Source of the DNA: Microbacterium oxydans
GTDB lineage: Bacteria > Actinomycetota > Actinomycetes > Actinomycetales > Microbacteriaceae
Direction: 5' to 3'
Assembly (NCBI RefSeq): GCF_900095745.1
Contig: NZ_FMIR01000008.1
Location: 62,001 to 126,000, forward strand
DNA: 64,000 nt
Made by a program: the position numbers and the translations under genes. A model generated the notes under the pieces. The model searched no databases and was not told the origin of the DNA. It saw nothing but the letters and a program-made list of their open reading frames with translations. Positions 9,382-19,705 of the stretch are shown here, in pieces; position 1 is the stretch's first letter, and each line of letters starts with the position of its first letter.

Positions 9382-10605
9382 ATGACCTTGCCGCAGCTCG
9401 CGCTGTCTTCGCTCGCCATCGGGCTGGTGATCGGCGTGGGCCTCTCCCTGCTCGTGGTGTGGGCCTATCGGGCGCGGGCCCGGGTTCAGGAGGAGACGTC
9501 GCTGGCGATTCCTTCCGGGATCACCGACGTGCTGCACAGCATGGACGACGCGGCCGGAGTGGTCGACACGTCCGGGCTGGTGCTCGCGGCATCGGACGCC
9601 GCGAGCCGGTTCGGGATCGAGGTCGGCTCGACGCTCGACAACCCGGAGCTGCGTCAGCTGGTGCGCGGGATCAGGACGGCCGGCGGCACGGCCACCGAGT
9701 CGATGCGCATCACGCGAGGCGGACTGAGCCTCGATCCGCGACTCGTCTCTGCTCGTGCCAGTGCGATCGGCAGCCGCCTGGTCCTGTTGATCATCCGCGA
9801 CGTCACGGAGCAGGAACGGCTCGATCAGATGCGTCGGGACTTCGTCGCGAACACGAGCCACGAGCTGAAGACACCGGTGGGCGCGGTGAGCCTTCTCGCC
9901 GAAGCGATCGAGTCCGCAGCCGATGACCCGGCGCAGGTGCGCATCTTCGCCGCTCGGATCTCGGCAGAGGCAGGACGGCTCGGCCAGCTCACGGGACGCA
10001 TCATGAGCCTCTCCCGGCTCCAGGCAGAAGACGGTCTGACCAAGGTGGGCCCCGTCGCGATCGACGAGGTCATCGCCGCCTCCATCGAGGCTCATGTCGT
10101 TCAGGCCGACTCCGCGGGCGTGGAGCTCGCCAGGGGAGGCGACCGCGGCGTATGGGTGCGTGGTGACGCGCAGATCCTGATCGAGGCCGTCGGCAATCTG
10201 ATCGCGAACGCCATCGTGTACTCACCCCGCGGATCGCGCGTGGGGGTCGGCGTCCGGGCGGAGGACGGCGTGGTCGAGATCGCCGTCTCCGACCAGGGCA
10301 TCGGCATCGCCGAGGCCGATCGGGAGCGCATCTTCGAGCGTTTCTACCGGGCTGATGAGGCCCGCTCCCGCCGCACGGGCGGCACCGGACTCGGGCTCTC
10401 CATCGTCAAGCACGCCACGCAGCGCCACGGCGGAGAGGTGCGGCTGTGGTCGCGCCCCGGACGAGGGTCCACCTTCACGATCCGACTTCCTCGGATCGAT
10501 GCCCCCGACCACGCCGACACGGGCAAGAAGAGCAAGAAGAAGCGTGCGCGCAAAGCGGCCAAGGCTGCGGCATCCGCGCGCGTTCGAAACGGAGAGAGAG
10601 CATGA
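9382..10605 (+). CDS. senX3: Phosphate-sensing histidine kinase SenX3 (PhoR)
   Basis: Membrane sensor kinase, 407 residues, that phosphorylates RegX3 on phosphate limitation. One or two TM segments lie at about 8-28, followed by a PAS-like region (DDAAGVVDTSGLVLAASDAA). The HisKA box is FVANTSHELKTPVGAV (His160). The ATPase domain has LIANAIVYSPRGS, DQGIGIAEADRERIFERFYR and GGTGLGLSIVKHA. A lysine/alanine-rich tail is unusual but probably just a basic extension. The ATG at 9382 follows a -10-like TACGCT by 7 bases (leaderless). Overlaps regX3 in an ATGA. Confidence 0.93.
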   Translation: MTLPQLALSSLAIGLVIGVGLSLLVVWAYRARARVQEETSLAIPSGITDVLHSMDDAAGVVDTSGLVLAASDAASRFGIEVGSTLDNPELRQLVRGIRTAGGTATESMRITRGGLSLDPRLVSARASAIGSRLVLLIIRDVTEQERLDQMRRDFVANTSHELKTPVGAVSLLAEAIESAADDPAQVRIFAARISAEAGRLGQLTGRIMSLSRLQAEDGLTKVGPVAIDEVIAASIEAHVVQADSAGVELARGGDRGVWVRGDAQILIEAVGNLIANAIVYSPRGSRVGVGVRAEDGVVEIAVSDQGIGIAEADRERIFERFYRADEARSRRTGGTGLGLSIVKHATQRHGGEVRLWSRPGRGSTFTIRLPRIDAPDHADTGKKSKKKRARKAAKAAASARVRNGERA

Positions 10606-11285
10606 CCCGAATCCTTCTCGTCGAAGACGAGCCCGACCTCGCCGACCCGCTCGCGTACCTGCTGCGACGTGAGGGGTACGAGGTGGAGATCGCGGAGGAC
10701 GGCCCCGGCGCGCTCGCGGCTTTCCGGGAGCGGGGCGCCGACATCGTGCTGCTCGACCTGATGCTGCCCGGGATGCCCGGCACCGAGGTATGCCGGCAGA
10801 TCCGCTCGACCTCGGCGGTGCCGATCATCATGCTGACGGCCAAGGACTCCGAGGTCGACATCGTGGTGGGACTCGAGCTCGGGGCGGACGACTACATCAC
10901 GAAGCCCTACTCGTCCCGCGAGCTGCTCGCCCGCATGCGCGCCGTGTTGCGGCGGGTGGTGCAGGCCGACAGCGAACTCGACGAGCGGGTGCTCGATGGG
11001 GGCAGGGTCTCGCTCGACATCGACCGGCACACTGTCTCGGTCGCCGGCGAGCAGATCAACATGCCGCTGAAGGAGTTCGAGCTGCTCGAGGTCCTGATGC
11101 GCAACTCGGGACGAGTGCTCACGCGCGGTCAGTTGATCGATCGGGTGTGGGGGAGCGACTACTTCGGTGACACGAAGACGCTCGACGTGCACATCAAGCG
11201 CATCCGCTCCCGCATCGAGGAGAACCCGAGCGAGCCCGTGATGCTCGTCACCGTGCGGGGTCTCGGATACCGCTTCGAGGGCTGA
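10602..11285 (+). CDS. regX3: Phosphate-responsive response regulator RegX3
   Basis: OmpR/PhoB-type DNA-binding regulator of 227 residues. The receiver has the acidic pocket VEDEPD, phospho-acceptor Asp52 (LLDLMLPG) and a conserved Lys (about 101, DDYITKPY). The winged helix contains MPLKEFELLEVLMRNSGRV, RVWGSDYFGDTKTLDVHIKR and TVRGLGYRFEG. Translationally coupled to senX3. It is the likely protein binding the PHO-box-like repeats upstream of pstS, phoU and ppk1. Followed by a hairpin terminator. Confidence 0.95.
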   Translation: MTRILLVEDEPDLADPLAYLLRREGYEVEIAEDGPGALAAFRERGADIVLLDLMLPGMPGTEVCRQIRSTSAVPIIMLTAKDSEVDIVVGLELGADDYITKPYSSRELLARMRAVLRRVVQADSELDERVLDGGRVSLDIDRHTVSVAGEQINMPLKEFELLEVLMRNSGRVLTRGQLIDRVWGSDYFGDTKTLDVHIKRIRSRIEENPSEPVMLVTVRGLGYRFEG

Positions 11286-11291
11286 ACGCCG

Positions 11292-11326
11292 AAGAGGCCG
11301 GCGCCCCGTGGGGGTGCCGGCCTCTT
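11292..11326. terminator. Bidirectional hairpin terminator after regX3
   Basis: The arms AAGAGGCCGGCGCCCC (11292-11307) and GGGGTGCCGGCCTCTT (11311-11326) pair over 16 positions with one G-T wobble and a 3-base loop. It separates the convergent regX3 and lipoprotein genes. Confidence 0.75.
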
Positions 11327-11344
11327 GCGTGTTCCCTGCGGGGA

Positions 11345-11872
11345 TCAGTCCGCGGGCGCCGGAGCTGCCGTGTCGGTCGGCATCGGGGTCGGAGTGGGTA
11401 CCGACTCTGAGGGGACCAGATCTGCGTAGTAGGGGAGCGAGCCGTCGAGCACCGGGACCTCGGCCTTGACGCCCGTGGAATCGCCCGACTGGAAGTGGAT
11501 CTCGACGGTCGCACCGGGCATGGTGTCGAGGCCGACGATGCGCAGCGGCTCCTCGTCGGCGCCGAGGCTCACCGTGCCACCCGCCGGAACGGTGACGGTG
11601 AACGGCTCGCTGTCCGCGAGCGCGATGGTGAGCGTGGCGCTCTCATCGGTCGGGTTGACGATGCCGGCGATGAAGTTGCCGACCGAGCCGTCGTCGGTGG
11701 CGATGACGAGGGCGTTGCGCACATCGATCGGGCCGTCGGCGTCGGAGATGTTCACTCCGTCGGACGCCGCGTACTCGGTCTTGGTGGACTGAGGAGTGAT
11801 GAATGTGCACCCGGTGGCGCCGAACAGAACGAGAGCGCTGAGCGCAGCAGACGCAACAAGGCGCGATTTCAC
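11345..11872 (-). CDS. Putative surface lipoprotein
   Basis: 175 residues. The GTG at 11872 has a good AGGAGG ribosome-binding site. A signal peptide (LVASAALSALVLFG) ends in the lipobox GATGC, so the Cys should be lipidated. The exported part looks beta-rich (VRNALVIATDDGSVGNF, TLTIALADSEPFTVTVPAGG), resembling a small Ig-like or copper-chaperone-like fold, and ends in a Thr/Pro-rich low-complexity tail (PTPTPMPTDTAAPAPAD). No named family recognised. Divergent from carD. Confidence 0.8.
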   Translation of the reverse strand: MKSRLVASAALSALVLFGATGCTFITPQSTKTEYAASDGVNISDADGPIDVRNALVIATDDGSVGNFIAGIVNPTDESATLTIALADSEPFTVTVPAGGTVSLGADEEPLRIVGLDTMPGATVEIHFQSGDSTGVKAEVPVLDGSLPYYADLVPSESVPTPTPMPTDTAAPAPAD

Positions 11873-12007
11873 GGGTCCTCCTGAGGTCCGGCGGGATGTC
11901 CGCATCCATTCTATGGGTAAGTCGCGACGGCCCCGGGGCCCAGGGGGCGCGAACCTTAGCGCATCTCCCCTGTGGTATCCTTGAGGTTGCCGAAAGGACA
12001 CGTTTTT

Positions 12008-12490
12008 ATGCTTTTTGAGGTTGGCGAAACCGTCGTCTATCCCCACCATGGCGCTGCGACCATCATCGAGGTCAAGGAGCGCATCATCAAGGGTGAGGCG
12101 AAGAAATATCTGAAGCTCAACGTCACCCAGGGCGATCTCATCATCGAGGTCCCTGCGGAGAATGTCGACCTGGTCGGCGTTCGTGACGTGATCGGAAAAG
12201 AAGGTCTCGATCATGTCTTCGAGGTGCTGCGCGCACCCTTCACCGAAGAGCCCACCAACTGGTCTCGTCGGTACAAGGCGAACCTCGAGAAGCTCGCCTC
12301 GGGCGACGTCATCAAGGTGAGCGAGGTCGTCCGCGACCTGTGGCGCCGCGACCAGGACCGCGGCCTGTCCGCGGGGGAGAAGCGGATGCTGGCGAAGGCT
12401 CGTCAGATCCTCATCTCCGAGCTCGCGCTCGCGGAGAAGACCGACGAGGACAAGGCGGGCGCACTGCTCGACGAGGTCCTCGCCTCCTGA
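12008..12490 (+). CDS. carD: CarD-family RNA polymerase-binding transcription regulator
   Basis: Essential actinobacterial factor that binds the RNA polymerase beta subunit and stabilises open complexes at rRNA and many other promoters. 160 residues. The N-terminal Tudor-like domain reads [19 protein letters not shown]; the C-terminal helical DNA-binding part includes [17 protein letters not shown] and [19 protein letters not shown]. The ATG at 12008 is preceded by GAAAGGAC with an AT-rich spacer. Upstream of ispDF, as carD is upstream of ispD in mycobacteria. A UUCG-looped terminator follows. Confidence 0.96.
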   Translation: MLFEVGETVVYPHHGAATIIEVKERIIKGEAKKYLKLNVTQGDLIIEVPAENVDLVGVRDVIGKEGLDHVFEVLRAPFTEEPTNWSRRYKANLEKLASGDVIKVSEVVRDLWRRDQDRGLSAGEKRMLAKARQILISELALAEKTDEDKAGALLDEVLAS

Positions 12491-12498
12491 GTTCTCTG

Positions 12499-12532
12499 CG
12501 AAGGGGCGGATGCTTCGGCATCCGCCCCTTCG
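12499..12532 (+). terminator. Hairpin terminator with TTCG tetraloop after carD
   Basis: CGAAGGGGCGGATGC (12499-12513), loop TTCG, and GCATCCGCCCCTTCG (12518-12532) form a perfect 15-bp stem just after the carD stop. The tail (TCGTTCCT) is only moderately T-rich. Confidence 0.75.
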
Positions 12533-12561
12533 TCGTTCCTGCCACGCGGTAGCGTGAGACG

Positions 12562-13785
12562 GTGACTCTGCTTCCCGTACCCGACACCGCGATCATCGTC
12601 GTCGCCGCCGGTTCCGGCACCCGACTGGATGCGGGGGCGCCGAAGGCCCTCGTCGGAATCGACGCGCACTCGATCCTCCGCCACGCGCTCGACGGCGTCT
12701 TCGCCGCAGCACCTGCTCAGGTCGTCGTCGTCGCCCCGGCCGGACACGAGGGGGATGCGCTGGCGGAGCTGGACGCGGCGGCAGGGGACCGGCGCGACCT
12801 CGGACGTGTCGTGCCCGGTGGCGCGACCAGACAGCAGTCCGTCGCTGCCGGTCTCGCCGCGCTCTGGGGCGATGTGAAGACGGTTCTCGTGCACGACGCG
12901 GCTCGCGCCCTGACTCCTCCGGCGCAGATTGATGCGGTCGCTCGGGCTGTCGTGCCGGGGGAAGGCGTGATCCCCGTGCTGCCCGTGGTCGACACCCTCA
13001 AGAAGGTGGCGGAGGGCGCCGTGGTCTCGGCCGTGGACCGTTCCGAGCTGGCTGCCGCGCAGACGCCCCAGGGCTTCCCGCGCGCAGAGCTCGAAGCGGC
13101 CTACGAAGCCGCGCGGGCCGACGGGATCGAATACACCGACGATGCGGCCCTGTTCGCGGCCGCCGGATACCGGGTGCGGCACATCGACGGGTCCGCCCGC
13201 GCGTTCAAGATCACGACTCCGGGCGACCTGGAACGGGCGCGGCACCTGCTGGAAGCATCGGCTCCGGTGGCGCGCCCGGACTCCTCGGTGGACATCCCCG
13301 GCATTCCTCGCGTCGGAATCGGCACCGACGTCCATGCCTTCGGTGGCGACGGGAGCCTCTGGCTCGCCGGCCTCGAGTGGCCGGGAGAGCGGCCGCTCTC
13401 CGGGCATTCGGACGGCGATGCGGTCGCCCACGCGATCGTCGACGCGCTCCTGGGGGCGGCGGGCCTCGGCGACATCGGCGAACACTTCGGCACTTCCCAC
13501 CCCGAGTACGCCGGCGCACACGCCGACGTCTTCCTCGCTCGCACGCGTGCGCTGCTCGCCGAGGCCGGTTTCGTGATCGGCAACGTGTCCGTGCAGTTGC
13601 AGGGGAACCGGCCGCGTTTCAGCCCTCGTCGGCACGAAGCGGAGGCGGTGCTGTCCGCGATCCTGGGTGCCCCCGTGTCGGTCACGGCCACGACGACCGA
13701 CGGGCTCGGTTTCTCCGGACGCGGCGAGGGCATCGCTGTCACCGCCATCGCGGCGGTCGTGCCCGACGTTCCGCGGAGCATGTGA
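12562..13785 (+). CDS. ispDF: Bifunctional IspD/IspF (MEP cytidylyltransferase / MEcPP synthase)
   Basis: Fusion catalysing two non-consecutive steps of the MEP isoprenoid pathway. The IspD domain (about 1-240) has the nucleotide-binding AAGSGTRLDAGAPKAL and VLVHDAARAL. The IspF domain (about 250-407) has RVGIGTDVHAF, the zinc-binding GHSDGDAVAHAIVDALLG and TTTDGLGFSGRGEGI. Length of 407 equals the sum of the two enzymes. The GTG start sits 7 bases after a -10-like TAGCGT (leaderless). Supplies IPP/DMAPP for the carotenoid operon elsewhere in the window. Confidence 0.95.
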   Translation: MTLLPVPDTAIIVVAAGSGTRLDAGAPKALVGIDAHSILRHALDGVFAAAPAQVVVVAPAGHEGDALAELDAAAGDRRDLGRVVPGGATRQQSVAAGLAALWGDVKTVLVHDAARALTPPAQIDAVARAVVPGEGVIPVLPVVDTLKKVAEGAVVSAVDRSELAAAQTPQGFPRAELEAAYEAARADGIEYTDDAALFAAAGYRVRHIDGSARAFKITTPGDLERARHLLEASAPVARPDSSVDIPGIPRVGIGTDVHAFGGDGSLWLAGLEWPGERPLSGHSDGDAVAHAIVDALLGAAGLGDIGEHFGTSHPEYAGAHADVFLARTRALLAEAGFVIGNVSVQLQGNRPRFSPRRHEAEAVLSAILGAPVSVTATTTDGLGFSGRGEGIAVTAIAAVVPDVPRSM

Positions 13786-13889
13786 CGATCGTCGGAGAAG
13801 ATACCCCTGATCCGTCGGCAGAACGTCACAACCTCGGTGAATCGTCGGCACGGGGCGGGCGCTCAGCAGTCGCCGAGTAGGCTTGACCG

Positions 13890-15290
13890 GTGACCCTCCG
13901 CCTCTACGACACCCGCGCACAGTTGCTGCGCGACTTCGTGCCTCTCGACCCCGAGAACATCACGATGTACGTGTGCGGACCCACGGTGCAGTCCGGGCCC
14001 CACATCGGCCACGTCAGAGCGGCTCTGAGCTTCGATCTCCTGCGTCGCTGGCTCGAGCATCGGTACGGTCGGGTCACATTCGTGCGCAACGTCACCGACA
14101 TCGACGACAAGGTGCTCGCCAACGCGACGGATGCCGAGCCGTGGTGGGCGCTCGCATACCGGATGGAGAGGGAGTTCACCGCGGCGTATGCCGGCATCGG
14201 CATCCTCCCCCCGACGTACGAGCCGCGAGCCACGGCGTCCGTTCCTCAGATGCAGGAGCTGATCGCGCTGCTCATCGAGCGCGGACATGCCTACCCCGCC
14301 CCCGACGGCTCGGGGGACGTGTACTTCGACGTGCGGTCGTGGTCCGACTACGGCTCACTGACGCATCAGTCCCTCGACGCCATGGAGGCGGCCGAGGATG
14401 CTGACCCCCGAGGCAAGCGGAACCCGCAGGACTTCGCCCTCTGGAAGGGCACGAAGCCGGACGAGCCGGCAGACGCGACGTGGGCGTCGCCGTGGGGCGC
14501 GGGCCGACCGGGGTGGCACATCGAGTGCTCGGCGATGTCGAAGCGGTACCTCGGTGCCGAATTCGACATCCACGGCGGTGGGCTGGACCTCCGCTTCCCG
14601 CACCATGAGAACGAACTGGCGCAGTCGACGGCCGCGGGCGACGGCTTCGCCCGGTACTGGGTGCACAACGGGCTCGTGACCGTCGACGGGCAGAAGATGT
14701 CCAAGTCGCTCGGCAACTTCACGCTGGCAGCAGATGTCCTGGCCGCGCATGACGCGCTGGTGGTGCGCTACGCACTCGCTGCAGCGCACTACCGTTCGAG
14801 CCTCGACCTCGGTGAGTCATCCTGGACCGAGGCCGAAGCGGCGCTGAGCCGGATCGAGTCGTTCCTGCAGCGCGCGTTTCGTGCTGAGGACGGGGGACGG
14901 GGAAGGTCCTACTCGCAGAGCCTCCCCGAGGCATTCGCGGCCGCGATGGACGACGACCTCGGCGTGCCGCAGGCGCTCGCCGTCCTGCATGAGACGGTGC
15001 GTGCGGGAAACTCTTCGCTCGATGCCGGCGACACCGACGCGGCGCTGGATTCGGCTTTTGCCGTCTTGGCGATGACGTCGGTCCTCGGACTGACCCCGAC
15101 GCCATCCACGAAGGGCGGCGCGTCGACATCCGCTCTGGATGCACTCGTCCAGACGATGATCACCCAGCGCGCTCAGGCGCGCGCTGACAAGGACTGGGCG
15201 GCGGCGGATCGTATCCGAGATGCGATCGCCGCCGCAGGAATCACGCTGGAGGACACTCCGGCCGGAACTCATTGGAGTATCGATGGTTAA
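13890..15290 (+). CDS. cysS: Cysteinyl-tRNA synthetase
   Basis: Charges tRNA-Cys; 466 residues, normal length. Zinc and active-site landmarks: [18 protein letters not shown] (Cys ligand and HIGH signature), [14 protein letters not shown] (second Cys), [19 protein letters not shown] and the KMSKSLGNF signature. The full anticodon-binding C-terminal part and the carD-ispDF-rlmB neighbourhood favour cysS over its paralogue mshC. The GTG start follows a -10-like TAGGCT by 7 bases. Overlaps rlmB by 8 bases. Confidence 0.95.
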   Translation: MTLRLYDTRAQLLRDFVPLDPENITMYVCGPTVQSGPHIGHVRAALSFDLLRRWLEHRYGRVTFVRNVTDIDDKVLANATDAEPWWALAYRMEREFTAAYAGIGILPPTYEPRATASVPQMQELIALLIERGHAYPAPDGSGDVYFDVRSWSDYGSLTHQSLDAMEAAEDADPRGKRNPQDFALWKGTKPDEPADATWASPWGAGRPGWHIECSAMSKRYLGAEFDIHGGGLDLRFPHHENELAQSTAAGDGFARYWVHNGLVTVDGQKMSKSLGNFTLAADVLAAHDALVVRYALAAAHYRSSLDLGESSWTEAEAALSRIESFLQRAFRAEDGGRGRSYSQSLPEAFAAAMDDDLGVPQALAVLHETVRAGNSSLDAGDTDAALDSAFAVLAMTSVLGLTPTPSTKGGASTSALDALVQTMITQRAQARADKDWAAADRIRDAIAAAGITLEDTPAGTHWSIDG

Positions 15291-16290
15291 GCCACAGCGC
15301 CCCGGCGCGAACAAGGGAAACAAGAAGGGCCCGACCAAGGGCACCGGCGGACTCGGGCGCAAGGCGCTCGAGGGTCGCGGACCGACCCCGAAGGCGGAGG
15401 ATCGCGCCTGGCACCCCGCAGGCAAGCGCAAGGCCGCAGCCGAGCGCTACGCCGCATCCGGTGGCAAGGGGCGCCCGGGCGGCAGTCGTCCGGGATCCGG
15501 TGGCGGCTCGAACCGTGCGCCGAAGGCCAAGGCAGGAGACGACACCGAGAACGTCACCGGTCGCAACTCCGTCCTCGAGGCACTGCGCGCCAAGATCCCG
15601 GCGACGGCGTTCTACATCGCGCAGCGCGTCGAGATGGACGACCGTGTCAAGGAGATGCTGGCGATCGCCACGAATCGCGGGATCCCCGTGATGGAGGTCA
15701 CTCGTCCGGAGCTCGACCGCATGGCCGGCTTCGACGGTGTGCACCAGGGCGTCGCGATCAAGGTGCCGCCGTACGACTACGCACACCCGCAGGATCTGCT
15801 CGAGCAGGTCATCGACAAGGGCGAGGTCCCGCTGTTCGTGGCGCTGGACGGCATCACCGACCCCCGGAACCTGGGCGCGATCATCCGCTCCACCGCGGCG
15901 TTCGGCGGCCACGGCATCATCCTCCCGCAGCGCCGCTCGGCCGGCGTGAACTCGGCGGCGTGGAAGACGAGTGCGGGAGCCGTCGCACGGACCCCCGTGG
16001 CGTTGGCGACCAACCTCACCACGCAGCTCAAGGAATTCAAGAAGCAAGGCGTGTTCGTGCTCGGCCTCGACGGCGACGGCGATGTGTCGCTCCCGGACCT
16101 CCAGCTGGCCGATCGACCTGTCGTGATCGTGGTCGGCTCGGAGGGTAAGGGCCTGTCGCGACTGGTCTCCGAGACCTGCGATCAGATCGTCTCGATTCCG
16201 ATCTCCGCGGCCACCGAGTCGCTGAACGCCGGCATCGCGACATCGGTCGCGCTCTACCAGGTCGCGTCGCTCCGCGCCGCGAAGAACTAG
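15283..16290 (+). CDS. rlmB: 23S rRNA 2'-O-methyltransferase of the TrmH/SpoU family (RlmB-like)
   Basis: 335 residues. A basic, low-complexity N-terminal extension of about 85 residues ([15 protein letters not shown] and similar Gly/Lys runs) is common in actinobacterial members. The substrate-binding domain starts at [20 protein letters not shown]. The knotted SPOUT methyltransferase domain has [30 protein letters not shown] and [20 protein letters not shown]. Expected to methylate a 23S rRNA guanosine equivalent to G2251. Translationally coupled to cysS. Confidence 0.92.
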   Translation: MVKPQRPGANKGNKKGPTKGTGGLGRKALEGRGPTPKAEDRAWHPAGKRKAAAERYAASGGKGRPGGSRPGSGGGSNRAPKAKAGDDTENVTGRNSVLEALRAKIPATAFYIAQRVEMDDRVKEMLAIATNRGIPVMEVTRPELDRMAGFDGVHQGVAIKVPPYDYAHPQDLLEQVIDKGEVPLFVALDGITDPRNLGAIIRSTAAFGGHGIILPQRRSAGVNSAAWKTSAGAVARTPVALATNLTTQLKEFKKQGVFVLGLDGDGDVSLPDLQLADRPVVIVVGSEGKGLSRLVSETCDQIVSIPISAATESLNAGIATSVALYQVASLRAAKN

Positions 16291-16312
16291 ACCGTCCGAG
16301 GGAAGGCAGATC

Positions 16313-16954
16313 ATGGCTCGCATCATCGTGCTCGGAGGGACCGGCTACGCCGGTCGTCACATCGTCGCGGAGGCGGTGAGTCGCGGCCACGCGGTGATCG
16401 CGATCTCCCGCTCCGAGCCCACTGACCCGGTGGCGGGAGCCGCGTATCTGCAGGGCTCCGCCCTCGACCTCGGTCCTCTCGCGGAAGCGTTCGTCGGCGC
16501 CGACGCCGTCGTATCGGCCCTCTCGCCTCGCGGCGACATGGAGGACCGTGCGCTCGACGCGCTGTCGAACGTCGTCGACCGGCTCGCAGGCACGGAGACG
16601 CGTCTCGGTGTCGTCGGCGGTGCAGGTGGCAGCCTGGTGGCCCCCGGCGGGCCGCGTCTGTTCGACCAGGACTTCCCCGAGGAGTACAAACACGAGGCGC
16701 AGGTCGGCATCGACTCCCTCGCCCTCCTGGAGGCGACGGATGCCGGCCTCGACTGGTTCTTCATCCATCCCGCCGAGGTGTTCGGTCCGTGGGCCGAAGG
16801 CGAGCGCACAGGGCACTACCGCGACGGTGGCGACGTGCTCGTCCGTGACGCCGACGGCAAGTCCTTCATCTCGGGCGCGGACTTCGCGGTCGCCGTGGTG
16901 GACGAGGTCGAGCAGGGCAATCACCACCGCGAGCGGTTCACCGTCGGCTACTGA
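16313..16954 (+). CDS. NAD(P)-binding Rossmann-fold protein (atypical SDR/epimerase-like)
   Basis: 213 residues. The N-terminal dinucleotide-binding motif is IIVLGGTGYAGRHIVAEAVSRG. The downstream WFFIHPAEVFGPWAEGERTG and ISGADFAVAVVDEVEQG segments resemble the NAD(P)H-binding (NmrA-like/YwnB-like) subgroup. Substrate unknown. An AGGGAAGG ribosome-binding site precedes the ATG, 22 bases after rlmB. Confidence 0.8.
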   Translation: MARIIVLGGTGYAGRHIVAEAVSRGHAVIAISRSEPTDPVAGAAYLQGSALDLGPLAEAFVGADAVVSALSPRGDMEDRALDALSNVVDRLAGTETRLGVVGGAGGSLVAPGGPRLFDQDFPEEYKHEAQVGIDSLALLEATDAGLDWFFIHPAEVFGPWAEGERTGHYRDGGDVLVRDADGKSFISGADFAVAVVDEVEQGNHHRERFTVGY

Positions 16955-16960
16955 CGCCAC

Positions 16961-16985
16961 GATGCTCGGCGCCCGTCCGGGCATC
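16961..16985. terminator. Possible weak bidirectional terminator
   Basis: GATGCTCGG (16961-16969) pairs with CCGGGCATC (16977-16985) over 9 positions with one wobble. It lies between convergent genes and touches the stop codon of the DUF4032 gene. No T-run. Confidence 0.35.
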
Positions 16986-18288
16986 AGACCAGGTCGCGCC
17001 AGTCGATGTCCTCGTCGTCATCGGCCACCGGCGTCACGCCGGTGACGACAGGCAGGCTCATCGTCTCGGTCGGCGGACCCATGATGGTCGCCTCGTCGCG
17101 CCGGTGTCGCAGCACCTCGTTGATGTAGCTGGTCAGCACCTCGGCGAGCGGCACCGAGCGCCCCTGCGCCTGCGAGAGGTACCAGCGATGCTCGAGCACC
17201 TGGTGGAAGACCTCGGCGGGTTCGAGCTTGGCTCGTAGCTCGTACGGGATCGCGCGCACCACCGGTTCGAAGACGCGGGTGAGCCACTCGTGCGCGTACA
17301 TCTCCTCGTCGACCCACTGCTTCGTCGAACGGGCTCGGAACTCGTCGAGGTCGTTCAGCAGTCGCCGCGCCTGGTTCTCCTCGACGTCCAGACCGGTCAG
17401 GCGGATCAGGCGGCGCTGATGGTGACCGGCATCCACCACCTTCGGCTGGATCTCGACGACGGTGCCGTCCGCGGTCGTCGACATGGACATCTCGTCGATG
17501 TCGAACCCCAGGGCGTTGAGACGCTCGACCCGCTCCGTGATGCGCCAGGTCTCCGCCGCCGAGAAGGACTCCTGGGCGGTGAGCTCGGCCCACAGCGATC
17601 GATACGACGAGACGATGCCGTCGGCGATCGCCACCGCGTCCACACCGTGTTCGAGGCGACCGCCCGCGGCGAGGTCCATGATCTCGCCGGCGATGTTCGT
17701 GCGGGCCAGGTCGAGATCGTAGGCGCGCTGCCCGTCGGTCAGCCCCTCCTCGTGCAGCTCGCCCGTCTCCGCGTCGACCAGGTACGCGGCGAACGCTCCC
17801 GCATCGCGGCGGAAGAGCGTGTTCGACAGGGAGACGTCGCCCCAGTAGAAGCCGACGTTGTGCAGTCGCACCAGGAGCAGGGCCAGGGCATCGACGAGTC
17901 GGTTTGCGGTGTCGGGGCGCAGAACCCGAGTGAACAGGGCGCGATAGGGCATCGAGAAGCGCAGGTGAGAGGTGACCAGGGCGGCTGGGAGGGCCTCCCC
18001 GTCGGCATCCGTGCGGCCGGCGATCACTGCGACCCGGTCGACGCAGGGCACGTCGAGGCGGGCGAGGTTTCCGAGCATGTCGTACTCGCGCTGGGCCATC
18101 TCCGCCGTGGTCTCCTTCACGGCGATGACCCGGCCGGAGAGGTCCGCGAAACGCACGAGGTGGCGGGAGAGGCCCTTCGGAAGCGACACGATGTGCTCCG
18201 AGGGCCACTTCGCCAGAGTGGTGGACCAGGGGAGGGCCAGCAGCCCCGGATCGATCTTGCTGGCGGTGATCCGCAGCGAATCCTGCAT
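16984..18288 (-). CDS. DUF4032 domain-containing protein with kinase-like N-terminal half
   Basis: 434 residues. The N-terminal half reads like a lipopolysaccharide-kinase/RIO-like fold: LSGRVIAVKETTAEMAQREY (candidate nucleotide-binding Lys), then VRLHNVGFYWGDVSLSNTLF (catalytic-loop-like D..N) and AYLVDAETGELHEEG (metal-binding DAET, where protein kinases have DFG). The C-terminal half is the conserved DUF4032 region. Function not established. Located directly downstream of msiK with a strong terminator between, so it has its own promoter. Confidence 0.8.
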   Translation of the reverse strand: MQDSLRITASKIDPGLLALPWSTTLAKWPSEHIVSLPKGLSRHLVRFADLSGRVIAVKETTAEMAQREYDMLGNLARLDVPCVDRVAVIAGRTDADGEALPAALVTSHLRFSMPYRALFTRVLRPDTANRLVDALALLLVRLHNVGFYWGDVSLSNTLFRRDAGAFAAYLVDAETGELHEEGLTDGQRAYDLDLARTNIAGEIMDLAAGGRLEHGVDAVAIADGIVSSYRSLWAELTAQESFSAAETWRITERVERLNALGFDIDEMSMSTTADGTVVEIQPKVVDAGHHQRRLIRLTGLDVEENQARRLLNDLDEFRARSTKQWVDEEMYAHEWLTRVFEPVVRAIPYELRAKLEPAEVFHQVLEHRWYLSQAQGRSVPLAEVLTSYINEVLRHRRDEATIMGPPTETMSLPVVTGVTPVADDDEDIDWRDLV

Positions 18289-18319
18289 GACGCTCCCTGG
18301 TCGAGGGTGAGACAGAAAG

Positions 18320-18360
18320 AGACGCGGCGCAGGCGACCGAAGTCAGCCTGCGCCGCGTCT
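18320..18360 (-). terminator. Hairpin terminator downstream of msiK
   Basis: AGACGCGGCGCAGGC (18320-18334) and GCCTGCGCCGCGTCT (18346-18360) form a perfect 15-bp stem with an 11-base loop, 10 bases after the msiK stop. Confidence 0.75.
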
Positions 18361-18370
18361 GTGGATCCGA

Positions 18371-19474
<1,104 letters not shown>

Positions 19475-19705
19475 TGTCTTTTCTCCTTCACCGGCAGGTA
19501 CGTGCCGGACGATCCGTAGTGATGAAGCGGCGGGTGACCCCGCCGTAACCCGTCATTGGGTCGGGATCAGTATGACACGAACGGCGGTACCTGGGTATTT
19601 CTCAGCCTCACTGACTACCATCGAACTCGGCCGCGCGCAGCGGCGATCGTCGCTGAGCGGCGGTCGGGGCCAACCCGGACCCCCGTTGAGACTCACAGAG
19701 GAACG

